A stretch of DNA of 64,000 nt from Pseudoalteromonas marina. Lineage in GTDB: Bacteria > Pseudomonadota > Gammaproteobacteria > Enterobacterales > Alteromonadaceae. Of the stretch, positions 17,346 to 26,549 are shown piece after piece (positions within the stretch are counted from its first letter, which is position 1; each line of letters opens with the position of its first letter). The notes under the pieces are model-generated. The model was not told the origin of the DNA. It worked only from the letters and a program-made list of their open reading frames with translations, and did not search any database. The stretch lies in NCBI RefSeq assembly GCF_000238335.3, contig NZ_AHCB03000006.1, positions 1 through 64,000 on the forward strand. The letters are read 5' to 3'. A program made the translations under genes and the position numbers.

Positions 17346-18527
17346 TTATAAATGCTGCTTGTATACCTCAAGCGCTTGGCTTAAATCAGCTAATAAGTCG
17401 TCGATATCTTCAAGGCCAATATGCAATCTAATAACCGGTCCTAAATCCCACCCGGTGGTTGAACGCAGTCCTTTCATTGTTAAGTTAGCGGTAACTAAAC
17501 TTTCAAAGCCACCCCACGAAAAACCCATTTTAAAATGCTGAAGGCTATCTAAAAATGCATCTATCGCTTTTTGATTCCCTGTTTTCATAACTATTGAAAA
17601 CAACCCATTACTGCCATCAAAGTCGCGCTTAAAAAACGCATGCCCAGGGCAGCTTTCAAATGCAGGATGGCGAATATGATCAACTAACTCATGTTGCTCA
17701 AGCCATTTTGCCACCTCTATCGCCGCCTTTTCATGCTGATTTAAACGCACGCTCATCGTGCGTAAACCGCGCAGTGCTAAGTATGCATCGTCAGCACTTG
17801 TACACTGGCCTAATAAGTAAGAATGCTCGCGCAGCGTTGGCCAATATTTTTTATTAGCCACTGCAACCCCCATCATTACATCCGAATGACCAACAATGTA
17901 CTTTGTTGCCGCCTGAATACTAATATCGACGCCATGCTCAAGCGGTCGGTAATGAAGACCGTTTCCATAGGTGTTATCCAGCATGGTCATCACATTATGT
18001 TCTTTGGCTACGTTTACCATGGCTGGGACGTCTTGAATTTCCATCGTTATGGAGCCAGGAGATTCTAAAAATAACACCTTGGTATTTGGCTTAATATAAT
18101 CTTTTATACGTGCACCAATTGTTGGCGGATAATAAGTAGTGGTAATACCTAGGCCTGCTAAAATTTTATCGCAAAAATCGCGAGTAGGCTCATATGCATT
18201 ATCAACCATTAAAATATGGTCGCCACTTTTTAAAAACGACAATAACGCTTGGCTAATTGCAGCAGCCCCACACGGATAAAGTGCACACCCTTCACCGCCT
18301 TCTAAATCGGTAATGGCTTCTTGTAATGCAAAGTGGGTGGTAGTGCCACGACGCCCATAAAAGAGGGTTTTATCGCCACGCTTCTTCGCTGCTTCTTTAA
18401 GTTCTGCAACCGAATCAAATACCACCGTTGATGCGCGCTGCACAACGGGGTTTACTACACCATGGGTGTAAGCTTTTTTGCGCCCAGATGACACAAGCTG
18501 AGTATTTTTATTACTGTTACTCGACAT
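17346..18527 (-). CDS. metC: Cystathionine beta-lyase
   Basis: PLP enzyme cleaving cystathionine to homocysteine, ammonia and pyruvate in methionine synthesis. The 393-residue protein of the Cys/Met-metabolism fold has D184 and the PLP lysine K209 in SIQAATKYIVGHSD. The ATKYxxGHSD pattern and the THGVVNPVV start favour the gammaproteobacterial MetC over MetB. It begins nine bases after nudC and shares its terminator, so the two are likely cotranscribed. No clear MetJ operator was seen upstream of nudC. Confidence 0.92.
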   Translation of the reverse strand: MSSNSNKNTQLVSSGRKKAYTHGVVNPVVQRASTVVFDSVAELKEAAKKRGDKTLFYGRRGTTTHFALQEAITDLEGGEGCALYPCGAAAISQALLSFLKSGDHILMVDNAYEPTRDFCDKILAGLGITTTYYPPTIGARIKDYIKPNTKVLFLESPGSITMEIQDVPAMVNVAKEHNVMTMLDNTYGNGLHYRPLEHGVDISIQAATKYIVGHSDVMMGVAVANKKYWPTLREHSYLLGQCTSADDAYLALRGLRTMSVRLNQHEKAAIEVAKWLEQHELVDHIRHPAFESCPGHAFFKRDFDGSNGLFSIVMKTGNQKAIDAFLDSLQHFKMGFSWGGFESLVTANLTMKGLRSTTGWDLGPVIRLHIGLEDIDDLLADLSQALEVYKQHL

Positions 18528-18536
18528 GGTTATTCC

Positions 18537-19457
18537 TTATGGATTAGTACGCCAATGTTCAATTAAATAGCGAGAAATAGAATCAGTACGAGGTAGTTTT
18601 AAATGCTCGCCTTCGTCATGCCAATTACCAAAGTTTGCCAAATCTTCACGGCTAAACCACTTAGCATCGTCAAGTTCGTCCTTATCTACGTTAATTTGCT
18701 CAGACGTTGCTTTAGCAAAAAAGCCAAGCATGATAGATGAAGGAAATGGCCATGGCTGAGACGCCACATAGGTTACGTCATCAACGTCAATCCCTGCCTC
18801 TTCTTTTACCTCACGGGCAACAGCTTGCTCTAAAGTTTCACCTGGGTCTACAAAGCCGGCTAATGACGAATACATTCCTGTAGGCCACACTGCTTGGCGG
18901 CCAAGCAAACATCGCTCAATGCCATCGGCAAACGTTTTAGTTACAACCATAATTACCGCAGGGTCGGTACGAGGAAAGGTGGGGTGTTTACAGCGCTCGT
19001 TTTCACATAAACGAGAATGTCCCGCTTCAACTAAGTGGTTTTTACTGCCGCAACGTCCACAAAAACGATGCGTTGCATGCCAATAGCACAACCCGCGTGC
19101 AAGCGCAGCAATAGACCCCTCTTTTATATCAACAAGCGGCCCCTGTTTACGAATATCCATAAACTCTGCGCCACTTATTATGGGGGTAAGTGTTGTGTCA
19201 TCAATAGTAGATACATCGAGGGCAAACACCCCCTGCTGTGTGGTGTTGAAGCCTAAAAATAGCGCATTGGTTAAGTTTAGCTGTGCAATTTTCTCGTACG
19301 GTAAAAACTTTATTTGAGGCGTATTTTTAATAAATAATGTCTCGTTGTTTTTTACCAAAAGCCACACGCTTTGCGACGACAATTGACCTTTTAGCCATAT
19401 TGGGTCTTTTCGCACATTGGAGCATCTATCAAGCGGCATATCACTGTAGTTGAGCAT
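18537..19457 (-). CDS. nudC: NAD(+) diphosphatase / NAD-decapping hydrolase
   Basis: Nudix hydrolase that cleaves NAD(H) and removes NAD caps from RNA 5' ends. The 306-residue protein has a four-cysteine zinc ribbon (C133, C136, C151, C156), a complete Nudix box (G201 to about 223, REVKEEAGI) and the SQPWPFPSS motif (233-241) that separates NudC from other Nudix enzymes. It is longer than E. coli NudC (257) through its N-terminal domain. First gene of the nudC-metC unit. Confidence 0.94.
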   Translation of the reverse strand: MLNYSDMPLDRCSNVRKDPIWLKGQLSSQSVWLLVKNNETLFIKNTPQIKFLPYEKIAQLNLTNALFLGFNTTQQGVFALDVSTIDDTTLTPIISGAEFMDIRKQGPLVDIKEGSIAALARGLCYWHATHRFCGRCGSKNHLVEAGHSRLCENERCKHPTFPRTDPAVIMVVTKTFADGIERCLLGRQAVWPTGMYSSLAGFVDPGETLEQAVAREVKEEAGIDVDDVTYVASQPWPFPSSIMLGFFAKATSEQINVDKDELDDAKWFSREDLANFGNWHDEGEHLKLPRTDSISRYLIEHWRTNP

Positions 19458-19533
19458 GTAAATCCTTAATTACTCGTCATCGCTTAAAATTAACATAACC
19501 ACATAGTAAACCCAATTGATTACAACAATAAAA

Positions 19534-19571
19534 AAAGCCTATATTAGGTTTAAATGAACTATATGGGCTTT
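19534..19571 (-). terminator. Possible terminator downstream of the NYN-domain gene
   Basis: Arms AAAGCCTATAT and ATATGGGCTTT (one G-U pair) enclose a 16-base loop. Read on the minus strand a T-run follows. It lies just beyond the stop of the NYN gene at 19621. Confidence 0.55.
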
Positions 19572-19620
19572 GTATTAAAAACTCTCATGTTGCAGGCACT
19601 TAGCCTCTGTTTTTTAAGCT

Positions 19621-20124
19621 TTAAAGTAATAAACTATCATCAATCAAATGAAACTGTTCTGCACTTTGCTTAAGTACTTCGGCGGTTAACTTATCTGCCC
19701 CGTATACATCACACGGCACATTATATTGATTTTTTAAATGAGCAAGTAACAGTGCAAAATCGCCATCGCCCGATAGCAAAATTACTTTGTCGAGATTTTT
19801 TCCATGCTCTAACATATCTATCGTTATGCCTACATCCCAGTCGCCTTTTGCACTGCCATCTCGGCGCTGAATAAACGGCTTTAGTTTTACCTCAAACCCA
19901 ATCGCTCTCAAAATATTCTGAAACTGATTTTGCTTTTCATCTCCACGATAAATAGCGTAAGCAAACGCACAATCTATTTCGTACTGCTCCTGGATAACTC
20001 GCCAAAAAGCATTGTAATCAAAGTTTTTGCTATAGCTTTCTCTACACGTGTAATAAATATTTTGTACGTCAACAAATATACCTACACGCGGTTTGATGTT
20101 TTGCTGCGAGTTAAATGAAGTCAT
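19621..20124 (-). CDS. NYN domain (PIN-like) protein, LabA/DUF88 family
   Basis: A 167-residue protein of the NYN/PIN-like nuclease fold. The acidic residues expected of a metal site are visible: D19 in VGIFVDVQNIYY, D95/D97 in GDWDVG, and D120/D122 in LLSGDGDF. Members of the fold include RNases, but many LabA-like proteins have no defined substrate, so RNase activity is inference. It has no partner gene in its operon and is divergent from the SatD-like gene, with a 147-base shared region full of GTAAC/GTTAC motifs. It is possibly regulated together with that operon. Confidence 0.85.
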   Translation of the reverse strand: MTSFNSQQNIKPRVGIFVDVQNIYYTCRESYSKNFDYNAFWRVIQEQYEIDCAFAYAIYRGDEKQNQFQNILRAIGFEVKLKPFIQRRDGSAKGDWDVGITIDMLEHGKNLDKVILLSGDGDFALLLAHLKNQYNVPCDVYGADKLTAEVLKQSAEQFHLIDDSLLL

Positions 20125-20196
20125 GTAATGCCCTAGTTAGAATAATAGCCATAGCCAAATAATTTAAACTCAGTGTACCTTGCTATTTGCTTTTAA

Positions 20197-20263
20197 GTAA
20201 CCTAAATTAGTTACATAACGCTATGTAACCATTTTTGGTTACATTTTAAAAAGTAACTAATTT
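20197..20263 (+). promoter_or_regulatory. Operator-like cluster of GTAAC/GTTAC half-sites
   Basis: Five half-sites lie within 67 bases just ahead of the SatD-like start. They form GTAAC-N8-GTTAC (20197-20214), a perfect ATGTAACC-N6-GGTTACAT (20223-20244) and an 11-base GTAACTAATTT (20253-20263) that is the exact reverse complement of 20204-20214. The last overlaps the ribosome-binding region. The density is far above background. Binding, perhaps by the HTH-bearing first gene, is inferred. Confidence 0.65.
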
Positions 20264-20271
20264 GGATTGTT

Positions 20272-20895
20272 ATGATTGGTGTGATCAGCGGCGATATTAT
20301 TAAATCGCAAACTATTCCTAAACAGCAATACGATGCCATGCTTTATGAGCTAGAGCAAAGTTTACGTTGTGTATCGGGCGAGAGTACACTTTGGAATATT
20401 TATCGAGGCGACTCTTTTCAATTACAAATAAATAACCCTGAGTATTTGTTTAAGCATGCCGTTTTAATTTATTTATATTTGAAGGCATCAGGGTACGAAG
20501 TCAGACAAAGTATGGCTATTGGGGAAATAGATAACCCGCGCAATGATATAAAAACAGCTACAGGTTCAGCATTTACTCTTTCGGGTCATGGCCTTGATAA
20601 AATAGCCAATCAACGGTTTTTATTTAATACGCCTCCTCAAAACATCCATGAAAGTTTAAACCTTAATTTAGCCTTTGCTGATGTACTCCTTACTAAAATA
20701 ACACAAAAACAAGCCAATGCTTTGTACGCCTATTTAACCAGTACAGATAATAGCCATGCAGCTTTAGCAAAAGATCTTAAAACCAGCAGAGAAAACGTAA
20801 CTAAGCTACTTAATTTAGCCCATTACCAACTTATCGAACGATTTTTAGAGCATGCGAGCAACATTATAAAAAATATAAATCAAGGGAGATGCTAA
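20272..20895 (+). CDS. SatD-like protein with C-terminal helix-turn-helix
   Basis: A 207-residue protein resembling the SatD family, whose biochemical function is not established to my knowledge. It opens with a hydrophobic strand carrying an acidic residue (MIGVISGDIIKS, D8) and has a second acidic turn RGDSFQL (R45-Q50). This pair is reminiscent of palm-domain enzymes, but that is only a pattern. Residues about 162-190 (AALAKDLKTSRENVTKLL) form a convincing helix-turn-helix. It is followed by a DUF3307 gene with overlapping stop/start (TAATG). The ribosome site is weak and overlaps an operator-like repeat, which suggests repression. Confidence 0.72.
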   Translation: MIGVISGDIIKSQTIPKQQYDAMLYELEQSLRCVSGESTLWNIYRGDSFQLQINNPEYLFKHAVLIYLYLKASGYEVRQSMAIGEIDNPRNDIKTATGSAFTLSGHGLDKIANQRFLFNTPPQNIHESLNLNLAFADVLLTKITQKQANALYAYLTSTDNSHAALAKDLKTSRENVTKLLNLAHYQLIERFLEHASNIIKNINQGRC

Positions 20896-21638
20896 TGGCT
20901 TTTTCGCTTTTACTCGTAGCCCTAATTATTGGCCATTTATTGGCTGATTTTTACTGGCAACCCATGAGCTGGGTTAACGACAGAAACTCCCGCCACTTCA
21001 AGGCAACTAAACTGTATTTTCATGTATTGGTTCATGGGGTCACTAGCGCAATAATTATTAGCGCGTGGGAATACACTTATGGCTGGCAACAAATTAGCAG
21101 TATTGTAATAGCAACCGCCGTTATTATGCTTAGTCATTACGCAATTGATATAGCCAAATCTTACTCAAGCAAAGGTGTCGTGCCCTTTTTAATGGATCAA
21201 CTTGCCCACATAGCCGTAATAATCTACTTAAGCGTATGGCTGAGCGATAATACACACTTTTTAGACACCCTATATTCACTTGTCACTAACCCAAATGTGT
21301 TGTGGGTTGTGTGCGGTTATTTAATTATTTTAAGCCCAAGTGCAGTATTTATTAGAATGATGCTAGAGCGTTTAACGGGTAACTTTAGCAGTAAAGGCAG
21401 CTTAGTACTTGCAGGGCAAAGTATTGGCATGTTGGAGCGCGTGTTAATGCTGAGCTTTATTTTACTCGATCAATTTGCGGGTGTTGGATTTTTATTAGCG
21501 GCTAAGTCGGTCTTTAGGTTTGGCGATTTAAGCGCCAGTAAAGATAAAAAGCTCACCGAATACGTAATGTTAGGCACACTACTTAGCGTAAGTGTAACTT
21601 TGTTTGTAGGTTTAATGGTAAAGTATTTAATACATTAA
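20895..21638 (+). CDS. DUF3307 membrane protein
   Basis: A 247-residue integral membrane protein of the DUF3307 family with about six helices. Conserved-looking polar residues sit inside or next to helices: H14/D18 (GHLLADF), H43/H47 (HVLVHG), H81/D85 (HYAID), D101/H105 (DQLAH). The pattern suggests a membrane metal site, as in YdjM-like predicted membrane hydrolases, but activity is unproven. I chose the ATG at 20895 because it overlaps the upstream stop and lies six bases after AGGGAG. The ATG two codons earlier would overlap that ribosome site. Translationally coupled to the SatD-like gene. Confidence 0.8.
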   Translation: MAFSLLLVALIIGHLLADFYWQPMSWVNDRNSRHFKATKLYFHVLVHGVTSAIIISAWEYTYGWQQISSIVIATAVIMLSHYAIDIAKSYSSKGVVPFLMDQLAHIAVIIYLSVWLSDNTHFLDTLYSLVTNPNVLWVVCGYLIILSPSAVFIRMMLERLTGNFSSKGSLVLAGQSIGMLERVLMLSFILLDQFAGVGFLLAAKSVFRFGDLSASKDKKLTEYVMLGTLLSVSVTLFVGLMVKYLIH

Positions 21639-21672
21639 AAAACGCGCTACCGTTTAAAGTAAGCGCGTTTTT
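21638..21672. terminator. Bidirectional terminator, DUF3307/rhlE
   Basis: Arms AAAAACGCGCT and AGCGCGTTTTT around a 13-base loop between convergent genes, with A/T runs at both ends. Confidence 0.85.
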
Positions 21673-21693
21673 ATTAAAACTAACTAAACCTAG

Positions 21694-23091
21694 TTAGTCA
21701 TTATTATTTGGACGGCGACGGCGCTGACCGTTTCCGCCTACCGACTGACGCTTTGCCCAAGGGTTTTGTGCGTTATCATCTTTTTTAGCGGCAGGCTTTT
21801 TAGAGCCACCACGGCGAGGGCCAGTACCGTTGCCGCCATTATTTGGCTTTTTACTATTTGGTTTACTGCTATCAGATTTAGGTTTGTTAAAAGGTTGCTT
21901 TTTCTTTGGCTTTTTAGCAGGTAATGGGCGTGCATCTAATGCGCGTTCTGCTACTGGGTTTACTGGTTCAAAGCCCTCTTCTTCAGCACGAGGAATAAGC
22001 TCACCAATAAAGCGTTCAATACCGTATAAATCGACTGCATCATCAACTGTAACAAACGAAATTGCATGGCCCGATGCACCCGCACGTCCTGTACGGCCAA
22101 TACGGTGAACATAATCTTCATACACATTTGGTAAGTCGTAGTTAACAACATGCGGAAGCTCAACAATATCAAGGCCACGTGCCACAATATCAGTGGCTAC
22201 AAGTACACGTACTTCGCCACTTTTAAAACCATCTAACGCTTTAACACGTGCGCCTTGTGATTTATTACCATGAATAGCTGCGCCTACGATATCGTCGCGC
22301 TCAAGTTGCTTAACCAAACGGTTTGCACCGTGTTTAGTGCGGCTAAATACTAAAACTTGCTGCCAATCGTTACTACGAATTAAATGACTTAGTAAAGCTG
22401 TTTTACGGCCTTTATCTACCGCGTAAACGCTTTGCGTTACACTTTTAGCTGTGGTGTTTTTTGCAGCGACTGAAATTTCAACCGGATCGTTTATTAATCC
22501 TTTAGCTAACGCTCGGATATCATCTGAAAACGTTGCCGAAAACATGAGGTTTTGGCGCTTAGCAGGCATTTTAGCAATAATGCGTTTAATGTCGTGAATA
22601 AACCCCATGTCGAGCATGCGGTCGGCTTCATCTAAAACGAGCACTTCTACGCTATCAAACTTAACGGCATTTTGATTATGTAAATCAATTAAACGCCCAG
22701 GCGTTGCCACTAAAATATCGACACCTTTACGAAGGCGCTGCATTTGCGGGTTAATTTTAACCCCACCATACACAACAAACGAACTCACGTTTGAATGCTT
22801 AGCGTACTCTTCAACGTTTTCGCTTACCTGAAGTGCAAGTTCACGTGTAGGCGCTAAAATAAGCGCACGTACATGGTTACTTTTTGCTTTTGGGCCCGTA
22901 GATAAACGTTCGATAAGTGGAAGCGTAAAACCCGCTGTTTTACCTGTGCCAGTTTGTGCTGCCGCCATTACATCGCGACGCTCTATAATTGCAGGAATTG
23001 CTTGAGCCTGAATTGGCGTTGGCGTTTCATAGCCCTTTTCTAAAACCGCATTAACTAAAGACTGTGATAAACCTAGACCTTCAAAACTCAT
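21694..23091 (-). CDS. rhlE: DEAD-box RNA helicase, RhlE type
   Basis: ATP-dependent RNA helicase involved in RNA turnover and ribosome maturation. The 465-residue protein shows the Q motif (TPIQAQAIP), motif [11 protein letters not shown] near residue 45, motif II DEAD near 155, motif III SAT near 185 and motif [12 protein letters not shown] near 332. From about residue 385 a low-complexity basic tail rich in K, P, N and R follows. The tail and the short linker favour RhlE over SrmB or DbpA. Monocistronic, with a promoter region of under 200 bases. Confidence 0.88.
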   Translation of the reverse strand: MSFEGLGLSQSLVNAVLEKGYETPTPIQAQAIPAIIERRDVMAAAQTGTGKTAGFTLPLIERLSTGPKAKSNHVRALILAPTRELALQVSENVEEYAKHSNVSSFVVYGGVKINPQMQRLRKGVDILVATPGRLIDLHNQNAVKFDSVEVLVLDEADRMLDMGFIHDIKRIIAKMPAKRQNLMFSATFSDDIRALAKGLINDPVEISVAAKNTTAKSVTQSVYAVDKGRKTALLSHLIRSNDWQQVLVFSRTKHGANRLVKQLERDDIVGAAIHGNKSQGARVKALDGFKSGEVRVLVATDIVARGLDIVELPHVVNYDLPNVYEDYVHRIGRTGRAGASGHAISFVTVDDAVDLYGIERFIGELIPRAEEEGFEPVNPVAERALDARPLPAKKPKKKQPFNKPKSDSSKPNSKKPNNGGNGTGPRRGGSKKPAAKKDDNAQNPWAKRQSVGGNGQRRRRPNNND

Positions 23092-23216
23092 ATAAACTCT
23101 CTTTTAAATAAGGCCAAAGTGGCCAGTTGCGCGCATTATACCTGTCGTGGGCTAGAATGCATGCCATTATTTACTTTGCACTCAATTGAAGCCATGTATT
23201 ACTAAGCTTAAAACGC

Positions 23217-23241
23217 AAAAAACGGCTAAAAGCCGTTTTTT
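23217..23241 (-). terminator. Terminator of the IPNS-like oxygenase gene
   Basis: AAAAAACGGCT/AGCCGTTTTTT with a three-base loop, about 45 bases beyond the oxygenase stop. Confidence 0.85.
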
Positions 23242-23287
23242 GTTAATGCTTAAAAACCTAGAAGTAAGGCTTAATTAAGCTTAGGCA

Positions 23288-24127
23288 TTACTTAACACCT
23301 AGCTCGCGTAAACGTTCTTGCAAGTAGCTATCTGCGGTGTAACGCTCTGAAAGTACAACATCTGGCCGCGGGTGTAAAAACAGCGGTAATGAAATACGCG
23401 ACTTAGTAGACGCTTTGCCCGTTGGATTAATAACTCGGTGAATAGTAGACGGGAAATAACCGCCTGATGCTTCTTGCAGCATATCGCCAATGTTAATAAT
23501 TAAGCTACCAAAATCACATGGTACATCTAACCAACCGCCGTCTGTTTTTTGAACTTGTAAGCCCGGCTCGTTTGACGCTGGTAATACAGTTAGTAAGTTG
23601 ATGTCGCCATGTGCAGCTGCGCGAATTGCGCCTGGCTCTTCATCACCTGTCATTGGTGGGTAATGTAGAATACGTAGCAATGTTTGATCAGAGTCTGCAA
23701 TCATGTCTTTTAGATCAATCGAAAACTTAGCACGCACATCGGCAGGCGCCTCAGCTTGAACCCAGCTTAAAAGTGTTGCAGCAAACTCGTTTGCTAAGCG
23801 GTAGTACTCACGCACGTCAGCTTCAAGTTCGGCAGGTACACGCCCTTTTGGATAAACATGAAAGTACTCTTTTATGTCTTTAACGGTAAAGCCTTTAGCT
23901 ACTTCAGACACTGAAGGCGGAAAGTAACCGTCTTGTGTTTCTTTAGAGTATAAAAAGTCGTGCTTTTGCTCTGAGTTAAAAAAGTCTTGCCAGTTTTTGT
24001 AAATAGACTCAACTAAAGACTGTGGAATTGGGTGATTTTTTAAAACACCAAATCCAGTATTTCTTAACGATTCAACAAATTGTGCAGCCGCATCGGGAGC
24101 TTTATAATCAACAGTAGGTAATTGCAT
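23288..24127 (-). CDS. 2-oxoglutarate/Fe(II)-dependent oxygenase, isopenicillin-N-synthase family
   Basis: A 279-residue non-haem iron oxygenase. The complete site is visible: iron ligands H173 and D175 in AAHGDINLLT and H230 in STIHRVINP, and the co-substrate pair R244-x-S246 in SRISLPLF. An N-terminal DIOX_N-type part (residues 1-90) precedes the core. The family is broad and substrates range from amino acids to hormones, so none can be named here. It is monocistronic with its own terminator and no biosynthetic neighbours, which suggests a metabolic rather than antibiotic role. Confidence 0.88.
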   Translation of the reverse strand: MQLPTVDYKAPDAAAQFVESLRNTGFGVLKNHPIPQSLVESIYKNWQDFFNSEQKHDFLYSKETQDGYFPPSVSEVAKGFTVKDIKEYFHVYPKGRVPAELEADVREYYRLANEFAATLLSWVQAEAPADVRAKFSIDLKDMIADSDQTLLRILHYPPMTGDEEPGAIRAAAHGDINLLTVLPASNEPGLQVQKTDGGWLDVPCDFGSLIINIGDMLQEASGGYFPSTIHRVINPTGKASTKSRISLPLFLHPRPDVVLSERYTADSYLQERLRELGVK

Positions 24128-24248
24128 TGTACGTTCCAGTGAATAGGTTATTTGAAGTTAGGTACTTCAAGTACTTTTATGTATATAAAGTAGCAAGGAC
24201 TTCATTATAGCGCCATGCGAGGATAGACAAACAGCCCCAAAAACATAA

Positions 24249-24260
24249 GGACATATGTCC
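24249..24260. promoter_or_regulatory. GGACA-N2-TGTCC palindrome, copy 1
   Basis: Perfect palindrome GGACATATGTCC in the region between the divergent oxygenase and alpha/beta hydrolase genes. Similar palindromes occur at 33009-33020 and 51927-51938. Confidence 0.4.
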
Positions 24261-24387
24261 GCAAAGCGCCCCCATCAAAGGGTGCGTTGATCAAGATCAA
24301 TAAATAAAAGCGATTGAATTTGCACACATTGATGCATATGTATGGTCTAGTATTACAACGTATTTTATTTGTTCAAAAAGGCGACCC

Positions 24388-25143
24388 ATGCGACAAAAAG
24401 TATCTTTTAAAAGTGGTAATTTAGAACTTGCCGGACAACTTGAATTCCCCGATGGTGAAGTAAAATTTTATGCCCTCTTTGCCCATTGTTTTACCTGCGG
24501 TAAAGACATTGCAGCAGCAACACGTATTAGTCGTGCTTTAACACAGCAAGGAATCTCTGTACTTCGTTTCGATTTTACCGGCCTAGGCAACAGCGATGGC
24601 GACTTTGCAAACAGTAACTTTTCATCGAACATTCAAGACTTAGTATCTGCTGCTGATCATTTGCGAGCGCACTTTAAAGCACCGCAATTACTCATTGGTC
24701 ACAGTTTAGGGGGTGCCGCAGTGCTTGCTGCTGCACAATATATTCCTGAGGTGACAGCTATTACAACCATTGGCGCACCGTCAGATGCACAACATGTAGC
24801 ACATAATTTTGAAGCCCATTTAGATGAAATAAACGCAGCTGGCGAAGCAAAAGTGAGTTTAGCTGGCCGTGAATTTACCATTAAAAAGCAATTTATAGAC
24901 GATATAGCTAAATACGATAAAAGCCACATAAGTAAACTTAAACGCGCTTTATTAGTCATGCACTCACCGGTTGATACAACCGTAAATATTACTGAAGCTG
25001 AAAAAATTTACGCATCCGCTAAGCATCCAAAAAGCTTTATAAGTCTAGATAACGCTGATCATTTACTTACTAATAAAAACGATGCCAACTACGCGGCAAC
25101 AATTATTGCACATTGGGCAAACCGCTACGTAAATTACGCATAA
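24388..25143 (+). CDS. Alpha/beta hydrolase (N-terminal half of the hydrolase/OsmC type)
   Basis: A 251-residue hydrolase with nucleophile S106 in IGHSLGG, an oxyanion region HCFTCGKD (33-40) and a late catalytic His in NADHLL near residue 230. The sequence from residue 28 on ([30 protein letters not shown]) is typical of the hydrolase half of bifunctional alpha/beta hydrolase-OsmC proteins. Here the protein stops at the end of the hydrolase and no OsmC gene follows, so it is a stand-alone version. The substrate is unknown. It is convergent with a second, unrelated hydrolase. Confidence 0.85.
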   Translation: MRQKVSFKSGNLELAGQLEFPDGEVKFYALFAHCFTCGKDIAAATRISRALTQQGISVLRFDFTGLGNSDGDFANSNFSSNIQDLVSAADHLRAHFKAPQLLIGHSLGGAAVLAAAQYIPEVTAITTIGAPSDAQHVAHNFEAHLDEINAAGEAKVSLAGREFTIKKQFIDDIAKYDKSHISKLKRALLVMHSPVDTTVNITEAEKIYASAKHPKSFISLDNADHLLTNKNDANYAATIIAHWANRYVNYA

Positions 25144-25187
25144 GGAAAACTTACCATTACGCGCTGCTAAAACGGCGCGTTAACCTG

Positions 25188-25907
25188 CTAATTTATAAAC
25201 TTAGCAACTTCTTTACTCATTCTATCAACCAACCAGTTAGGACCACTATCATACATATCGTTATGGCGCGATTTTTCTATACGTAATTGAGTAACCGGAA
25301 ACTCACTCAACTCTTTTTCGCTTAAGAGCACACCGGCATCTGCCGGGTAATCACTACCTCTAAGGGTAAGTACACGAATATCTTTATTACGAGGCAGTAA
25401 CATGCGGCGATGATCAAGCGTAATTAAATCACTGACTTCATCAGGATACATTGCAGCATACAAGGCTGAAATATCTCCACCATTAGAATGACCAAATAAA
25501 GTGAGCTTTGAAAAATCATACTCTGTGTATTTGGCTGCTAATTTATTGACTAAAAACTTAAGGGTGACCACACCGCGGTGCCAGTTCTCCATGCGAGTTG
25601 CCATATAAGGTGGATGCACATTTAACATAGGATCTGTTTTTAATTCATGGCCCACTGCAATGGCTACATAGCCTTGTTTGTTAAATTCATCACTGGCAAA
25701 AGTATAGCTATTGTGACCCATACCATACCCTGCATTAATAAAGGCAACTGGGCATTTATTTTGTTTGCTGCATTTAACGTTATTTGTTGGCAACGAAATG
25801 CTAACTGGGATCTCACGATCACGGCTAATGTCTGTAATATATGTTTCGCTGGCATAGGAGCTTACACTTGTGAAAAGAAGTGTGAGGTAAAAAAGTGTTT
25901 TATGCAT
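25188..25907 (-). CDS. Secreted alpha/beta hydrolase
   Basis: A 239-residue protein with a signal peptide (MHKTLFYLTLLFTSVSSYA, cleavage near residue 19) and a nucleophile elbow FGHSNGGD with S141. A conserved-looking SRHND near residue 212 could supply the catalytic His. It is similar in outline to periplasmic dienelactone-hydrolase/PET-hydrolase-like proteins, but the substrate cannot be read. Two cysteines (C46, C52) in a short loop may form a disulfide, in keeping with export. Confidence 0.75.
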   Translation of the reverse strand: MHKTLFYLTLLFTSVSSYASETYITDISRDREIPVSISLPTNNVKCSKQNKCPVAFINAGYGMGHNSYTFASDEFNKQGYVAIAVGHELKTDPMLNVHPPYMATRMENWHRGVVTLKFLVNKLAAKYTEYDFSKLTLFGHSNGGDISALYAAMYPDEVSDLITLDHRRMLLPRNKDIRVLTLRGSDYPADAGVLLSEKELSEFPVTQLRIEKSRHNDMYDSGPNWLVDRMSKEVAKFIN

Positions 25908-26129
25908 ATTACTTAACGTATTGTTTATTATAATTAATGCGGGTTAGTTTAGGCGTTTTATACTATTAATGACAGCCTTAAAAGTAATAGTAGTCTGTGT
26001 GGTTATACCAAATTTATTTACATTTAAATTGCAGGTTAATAAATGTTGAAAAAGACTAACAGCCGCAAACGCAAAATTGTGCGATAATAGAGGCAATTGT
26101 TCCAATATACTCAGTAAAAGATCCAATAC

Positions 26130-26453
26130 ATGAAATCATACAGCACCATTGAACAGCGCATTGAAATTCTAGAAGAAAAGTTAGCCTTAATTAATGATGA
26201 AATTAGCACATTAAAGACACCCGCTAAAAACAACAATGAACGCATTATATTTAAGTTTATTGAAACCGGCAGTACAGGTAAAACAAAGGACTTTGTTCGT
26301 GAATTAGGAATTAAATCGCCGCGTGATGGACTGTTTTCATCAGGTGATGTTACTGCTTTAATTAAAAATGGCGCTGACGATATTTCGCCGGCGTTACTAG
26401 CAATTGCTAGGCAACTAGCCAGTGCACGCAATAAAAATGGCCCTAGCCGATAA
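26130..26453 (+). CDS. Hypothetical protein with N-terminal coiled coil
   Basis: Unrecognised 107-residue soluble protein. Residues 5-35 (IEQRIEILEEKLALINDEI) have a heptad pattern typical of a short coiled coil. The middle (FIETGSTGKTKDFVREL) is rich in polar turns, and the C-terminus is basic. There is no signal peptide or membrane segment. The antisense frame is also open for much of its length, but this strand has the better start context and codon pattern. Single-gene unit. Confidence 0.6.
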   Translation: MKSYSTIEQRIEILEEKLALINDEISTLKTPAKNNNERIIFKFIETGSTGKTKDFVRELGIKSPRDGLFSSGDVTALIKNGADDISPALLAIARQLASARNKNGPSR

Positions 26454-26549
26454 TTAAACAACGCATGTAACGTTTAGAAGCTTAGGCATCGTCTTTGCTT
26501 CTAATGTTTTAGTTACACTTTTTACTTAACGCTTTCCTCTTCACAATTA

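Noticed and set aside
19458..19620. Possible small gene between nudC and the NYN gene
   Set aside because: No start with ribosome site and coding pattern; the stretch is accounted for by a terminator and promoter.
26111..26461. 116-codon open frame antisense to the coiled-coil gene
   Set aside because: Poor start context and an amino-acid pattern typical of an antisense shadow; the plus-strand frame is more coherent.
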